NCBI RefSeq assembly: GCF_000423705.1
Contig: NZ_AUIM01000004.1
Location: 434,001 to 498,000 of the forward strand
DNA length: 64,000 nucleotides
Origin: Stappia stellulata DSM 5886
Lineage (GTDB): Bacteria; Pseudomonadota; Alphaproteobacteria; Rhizobiales; Stappiaceae
Direction of reading: 5' to 3'
Part shown: piece after piece, positions 60,235-64,000 of the stretch
Position numbering within the stretch: the stretch's first letter is position 1
Layout of the letters: each line of letters starts with the position of its first letter
The notes under the pieces: model-generated
Databases searched by the model: none
What the model was told of the DNA's origin: nothing
What the model saw: only the letters and a program-made list of their open reading frames with translations
Position numbers and translations under genes: made by a program

Positions 60235-62181
60235 TCACGCCTCGCTTGCCGTCTCCATCAGGTCGTCCATCCGGTCACCACGCAAGGACGCCTTGTTCGC
60301 GCCCTGCGGGCGCTTCTCGTCTTTCGCCGACGGCAAACCGGAATCACGGCCGAGATAGGTCACATTCGACGGGAACGCGAAGTCCGACCCGTTCTCCTTG
60401 ATGAGCCGCCCGACTTCGAGCAGGAGCTCCTCCTGGATCATCAGGAACTCGTCCCGATCGGAGGTCGAGATGTAGGAGAAGATTTCAATGTCGACGGAAT
60501 AGGCACCATAGCCAACGAGCGACACGCGCAACGCCATCTGGTCGAGCACCTTCGGGTGCGCGGAGAAGAAGCCGTGGATTTCACGAACGACGCTCATCAC
60601 CTGTTCGCGCCCGGTTTCATATCGCAGACCGACGACATGACGGAACAAAAACCGGTCGCGCCTGCTGAAGTTGACGATCTTGCGCTTGGCCAGGTCCGAA
60701 TTGGCCACAGTGATCAATGTGCGGTCGAGAGCGCGCAGCCGCGTGGAGCGAATGCCGATTGCCTCGACCGTTCCGGCGAATCCCTCGAACTCGCAGTATT
60801 CCCCGACCCTTACCATCCGGTCGGCATAAAGGATCACGCCACCGATAAGGTTTTCCAGGGTCGGCTGCGCGGCAAGCGCGACCGCCAGACCGCCGACACC
60901 GAGACCGGCGATGACACCGTAGATGGGAATGCCGATCCGCGTCGCTCCATATCCAAGCGTAATGATCGCGAAGGCCAGACCGAACAGTCGGAAGGCCGAG
61001 AGCAACAGACTGGAGTCGAGGCTTGCCGTCGGCATGGCCGGGTTCTTGGTTACATAGCTCGCCAGCAGATCGACGGACTGATAGGCGAGCCAGGCAAGGC
61101 TGACCCACAACACCACGGAGGAGAAAGTCCCGATGGCGATCATCGGCGCACCCGTGATGTTTATCTGTTCGTCCACCACATAACGGAACGCAATCACGAC
61201 GATTAGTTGGAGCAGCGGCTGCTGAAAGCCGCGCAACCGCCGGTGAACCTCCGACAGGGGGACGGCACGCCAACGGTTCCAGCGCTGCAGCATGACCGGG
61301 ATCGCAATGGCAACCAGAACCATCAAGAAGAGCGCCGCCCACTGCCAGTAGGCCTGCGACATGAAATGGTTCTGAAGCCATTTGGGGCCGGCCAGAATGA
61401 GATCGTACCAGCGCGGAGCGACAAGATATCCCGGCGTGTAGATGTAGTAGTCGTAGAAATCTTCCCCCTTGTCGGAGCGTGAGGGGAACATCTTGACGCT
61501 TTCGTAGTCTTCCGGAATCCGGTCGACCGTCTCGCGCGAGACGAGGTACTTCAGATCGCCCTTGGTGGCATCGCTGCGCTGGAAGACGATGCTGGTCCCG
61601 GGAATGGTCCAGCGCTCCGGCAAGTCGGAGACTTCCTTTGCGTGGAGGAAGGACCCGGCCCTGTCACCCGGGATCTCGTCCAGCGGCGGCAAAAAGATCC
61701 GGTCGAGAATCTCCTGAAACTGAAGGACGATTTCCACGCCAACCGCGGTGCGTGCCGTCTCAGGAATATCGCCCAGATCGAAGATCTCGCGGGCCTTCGA
61801 GATCAGCAGGCGAACCACTTCGACCTGCCGCTTCTGCGCGTCCGACATGAAAGCGTTGCCGCTGTCGCGAAAGTCGTTGCGAACCTCCTGCCAGACCCGG
61901 CTTGCCTCGGTCATCAGCACCATAAAGCTTTCCAGCGACGCCCGAGGGCTCGTGGTATCCGGCGGCGAGATCGGATAGTCGCGCAGCAACGTCTGAAGGT
62001 CGGGAACCTGCTCGCGTGCCTCATCAGGTGCTGTATCGGACGATTGCGTTGCCGAATCGATCAACGGCTCCTGCGCGGATGCAGCCCCGCAAACGGAGAT
62101 CGCACCGGCGAGGCACACCGCGCGCGCCCCGGCGAATCCAGCGCGCCGCAAACGAGAAAGGACAGAGCGAAACGGAAACAT
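60235..62181 (-). CDS. Mechanosensitive ion channel, MscS family (large form)
   Basis: A 648-residue inner-membrane channel. A signal peptide probably ends at GAASA (about residue 36). A periplasmic region of some 230 residues follows. Membrane helices then appear (WAALFLMVLVAIAIPVML, LLQLIVVIAFRYVV, SVVLWVSLAWLAYQSVDLL). The MscS pore helix and beta domain follow: VIAGLGVGGLAVALAAQPTL, then NLIGGVILYADRMVRVGEY. The C-terminal alpha/beta domain ends with an Arg/Asp-rich tail. Such channels release solutes on osmotic downshock. The periplasmic domain has no recognised function. Confidence 0.92.
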   Translation of the reverse strand: MFPFRSVLSRLRRAGFAGARAVCLAGAISVCGAASAQEPLIDSATQSSDTAPDEAREQVPDLQTLLRDYPISPPDTTSPRASLESFMVLMTEASRVWQEVRNDFRDSGNAFMSDAQKRQVEVVRLLISKAREIFDLGDIPETARTAVGVEIVLQFQEILDRIFLPPLDEIPGDRAGSFLHAKEVSDLPERWTIPGTSIVFQRSDATKGDLKYLVSRETVDRIPEDYESVKMFPSRSDKGEDFYDYYIYTPGYLVAPRWYDLILAGPKWLQNHFMSQAYWQWAALFLMVLVAIAIPVMLQRWNRWRAVPLSEVHRRLRGFQQPLLQLIVVIAFRYVVDEQINITGAPMIAIGTFSSVVLWVSLAWLAYQSVDLLASYVTKNPAMPTASLDSSLLLSAFRLFGLAFAIITLGYGATRIGIPIYGVIAGLGVGGLAVALAAQPTLENLIGGVILYADRMVRVGEYCEFEGFAGTVEAIGIRSTRLRALDRTLITVANSDLAKRKIVNFSRRDRFLFRHVVGLRYETGREQVMSVVREIHGFFSAHPKVLDQMALRVSLVGYGAYSVDIEIFSYISTSDRDEFLMIQEELLLEVGRLIKENGSDFAFPSNVTYLGRDSGLPSAKDEKRPQGANKASLRGDRMDDLMETASEA

Positions 62182-62248
62182 GGCATGGCCCTTGGAACAA
62201 AGAAGCGATCAATCACCGGGACACTATCGGCCGATAATAAATTCTAGG

Positions 62249-63118
62249 TTACGCGCTCGTCCGCCTTGCCGCCTTACGCCAGGATCGCCAGATCGTCCAT
62301 TGCATGCGCAAGGCCGAAAGCTCGGCAGAGGAATGAAGGGGATCGAACCCCCGCGCCTCCATGCGGTCCAACAGCGGTTCGACAAGGCAGACTGGCAGAA
62401 ACGCCGGAACGACCGAAACCGGAACGTTCGCAACCGCCGCGCGCGTGCGCGCAAGATGGCCATGCGCAACGGCACGCAATTCGCGCAAGGCATTGTGGAG
62501 CCGAGGCGTTGTTTCACCGGAAAAAACCGTTTCGGGGTCGACGCCGTGAGCGTCGAGCAGATCGGCCGGCAGATAAAGCTGGCGCCGTCGCGCATGCCAG
62601 GGCAACGCTCGCATCAACCCCGTCAGGGCGTAGGCCACACCGGCATGTCCCGCCACCTCCGCAGTGTCGGGGTCCCTGCCCTTGGCCAGAATGATCGCGG
62701 CCAGCTGGATCAGGGCTGAAGAGGTCTCTCCGGCATAGCCCTCCAGATCGGAGAGGCCAGGCATCGGATCGTCATAAAGATCGAACACCCGCGCATCGAT
62801 CAAGTTTTCGAAGGCGGACAGCGGGAGAGAATACCTCGCGATCACCGTCCGCACGGCGCCGGCGACCGGATGCTGGTCGATCTCCGCGCCCTCGGGCGCG
62901 CTCAGCGCATCGCGCCACCATTGAAAGCGGATCTCGCCCGGCATCGGGTCGGAGACAACCTCGCGCGCCCTGGCGATCTCGACGTTGAATGCATAGAGCG
63001 CGGCCAATGCTGCCCGTTCCGGCTCAGGAGCGTAAAGCAGAGAGACATAGCGTTCGAAATCATGCTGACGGACGTGTTGCAGGCAATAGCGCACGTCCGG
63101 GATCGAGGCCGAGTTCAT
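62249..63118 (-). CDS. Squalene/phytoene synthase-fold protein, NDUFAF6-like
   Basis: A 289-residue all-alpha isoprenoid-synthase-fold protein. It lacks the catalytic Asp-rich motifs of true squalene/phytoene synthases: the first should be near ARAREVVSD and the second near GLMRALPWHARRRQLYLP, and neither contains DxxxD. It matches the pseudo-enzyme group that includes mitochondrial NDUFAF6, a complex I assembly factor. The next gene upstream encodes an NDUFAF3-like protein, then secF, which supports that reading. A role in complex I or membrane protein assembly is inferred. Confidence 0.8.
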   Translation of the reverse strand: MNSASIPDVRYCLQHVRQHDFERYVSLLYAPEPERAALAALYAFNVEIARAREVVSDPMPGEIRFQWWRDALSAPEGAEIDQHPVAGAVRTVIARYSLPLSAFENLIDARVFDLYDDPMPGLSDLEGYAGETSSALIQLAAIILAKGRDPDTAEVAGHAGVAYALTGLMRALPWHARRRQLYLPADLLDAHGVDPETVFSGETTPRLHNALRELRAVAHGHLARTRAAVANVPVSVVPAFLPVCLVEPLLDRMEARGFDPLHSSAELSALRMQWTIWRSWRKAARRTSA

Positions 63119-63145
63119 CAGGGAACACCTAGGGCCGAAGCCGGT

Positions 63146-63544
63146 TCAGTCCACCGCCAAAAACACGGCAGCCACCGGCCGGCCTTCGGAAAGCAGGACA
63201 TTATAGGTGCGCACCGCCGCACCGGTCGACATCGGGTCGGCACTGATCCCCGCTTCGCGCATGGCGTCCTGCAACGCCGGCGACAGCGGCCGCAGGTCCT
63301 CGCCGGTGCCGACCAGAAGAACCGAGACGTTCTCGCGTTCGTCGAGCACCTTCTCCAGCGCCTCTGGCGTCAGTTCGTCCGGGCGCGTCGCGGCAAAACC
63401 GTAAATCCCGGTCGGAACGCACAGGATGGATCCGCGATGCGACATCTCCGCGAAGCGAAACCCGCCGTTGCCGTAGGCGTCTATCGGCGCCCGATCGGGG
63501 AAATGGGCATCGCGGACAACGATGCCTTCGCCACGCTGTGCCAC
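63146..63544 (-). CDS. Mth938-like domain protein, NDUFAF3 homolog
   Basis: A 132-residue protein of the DUF498/Mth938 family, to which the mitochondrial complex I assembly factor NDUFAF3 belongs. Blocks seen are IDAYGNGGFRFAEMSHRGSI, VSVLLVGTGEDLRPLSPAL, DPMSTGAAVRTYNVLLSEGR and VAAVFLAVD. The start is a GTG at 63544 with GGGA about 8 bases upstream. It lies between secF and the NDUFAF6-like gene on the same strand. Confidence 0.85.
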   Translation of the reverse strand: MAQRGEGIVVRDAHFPDRAPIDAYGNGGFRFAEMSHRGSILCVPTGIYGFAATRPDELTPEALEKVLDERENVSVLLVGTGEDLRPLSPALQDAMREAGISADPMSTGAAVRTYNVLLSEGRPVAAVFLAVD

Positions 63545-63565
63545 TGGCTGTCCCTTTCTCGCTTA

Positions 63566-64000
63566 TCAGGCCGAAGCCGTCTCGGCATCCTTGTCGGATC
63601 CGCCCGAATCGCCATCGTTGCCGACCACCTTGGAGGCCCGCAGCTTCAGGACGATGAGGAACGGAGCGGCAAGGAAGATCGACGAATACGTGCCGATCAC
63701 CACGCCGAAGATCATCGCCAGCGTGAAGGAGCGAATGACCTCGCCACCGAAGTAATACAGCGCGAGAAGCGCGAGAAGCGTGGTGACGGACGTCATCACC
63801 GTGCGCGACAGCATCTCGTTGATCGACCGGTCGAGGAGTTCGGGAAGCGGTGTCTTCTTGTACCGTCTGAGATTTTCCCGAATCCGGTCATAGACCACCA
63901 CGGTATCGTTCAGCGAATAGCCGATAATCGTGAGGATCGCCGCAATCGACGACAGCGAGAATTCGAGCTGCAGAACGACGAACAACCCGACCGTGACGAC
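63566..64000 (-). CDS. secF: Protein translocase subunit SecF, C-terminal part (runs off right edge)
   Basis: The last 144 residues of SecF, which with SecD pulls exported proteins across the inner membrane. Three or four C-terminal helices are seen, with the hallmark IIGYSLNDTVVVYDRIRENL, then LLDRSINEMLSRTVMTSVTT and a final helix before a short Gly/Asp-rich tail. The frame is open through base 64000, so about 170 residues and the start lie outside the window. Confidence 0.94.
   Translation of the reverse strand, partial: VVTVGLFVVLQLEFSLSSIAAILTIIGYSLNDTVVVYDRIRENLRRYKKTPLPELLDRSINEMLSRTVMTSVTTLLALLALYYFGGEVIRSFTLAMIFGVVIGTYSSIFLAAPFLIVLKLRASKVVGNDGDSGGSDKDAETASA

Noticed and set aside
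62335-62356. tRNA-like T-arm text (GGGGATCGAACCCCC)
   Set aside because: It lies inside the NDUFAF6-like gene and no acceptor, D or anticodon arms can be drawn around it.

Overview
The window looks like a high-GC alphaproteobacterial chromosome, most likely order Hyphomicrobiales (Rhizobiales). This is inferred from the block ppiD-trpD-trpC-moaC-moeA-lexA-comEC-gltX-gltA followed by lpxB-lpxI-lpxA-fabZ-lpxD-bamA-rseP-dxr-cdsA-uppS-frr-pyrH-tsf-rpsB-dnaE, from the short type-2 ProS, from TrmFO and LpxI, and from a GTTC-N7-GTTC type LexA box in front of lexA. No rRNA, tRNA, insertion sequence, prophage or CRISPR array was seen.

Left end (1-13.4 kb): an accessory catabolic island. A minus-strand set encodes a TAXI-type TRAP transporter (binding protein plus fused permease), an L-carnitine-dehydrogenase-like enzyme, a PaaG-like hydratase/isomerase, a PcaF/PaaJ-like thiolase and a bifunctional hydratase/3-hydroxyacyl-CoA dehydrogenase. 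A beta-keto acid cleavage enzyme (BKACE), an SDR and an IclR regulator stand divergently beside it. A perfect IclR-type inverted repeat lies in the divergent promoter. A truncated acyl-CoA dehydrogenase and a divergent AraC-type regulator sit at the left edge.

13.7-24.2 kb: an RND efflux pump with a lipoprotein adaptor, a glyoxalase-fold protein, then pyrG, secG, tpiA and ppiD. 24.3-34.3 kb: tryptophan genes trpD and trpC, molybdopterin genes moaC and moeA, lexA with its SOS box, a ComEC family protein, gltX and gltA. 34.4-49.2 kb, all on the minus strand: lipid A synthesis, outer membrane assembly, isoprenoid and phospholipid precursor synthesis, and translation factors, partly coupled by ATGA overlaps. 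dnaE lies upstream of rpsB.

53-53.9 kb holds the two most unusual elements. One is a 38-codon ORF for a single-span membrane protein just upstream of dnaE, with a consensus SOS box inside its promoter. The other is a two-hairpin guanidine-II (mini-ykkC) riboswitch directly before an SMR gene that should encode a guanidinium exporter.

54-64 kb: lolD, lolC and proS; an intergenic region with an orphan plus-strand terminator that may end a small RNA; a conserved hypothetical lipoprotein; trmFO; a large MscS-family channel; and homologs of the complex I assembly factors NDUFAF6 and NDUFAF3 beside secF, which runs off the right edge.
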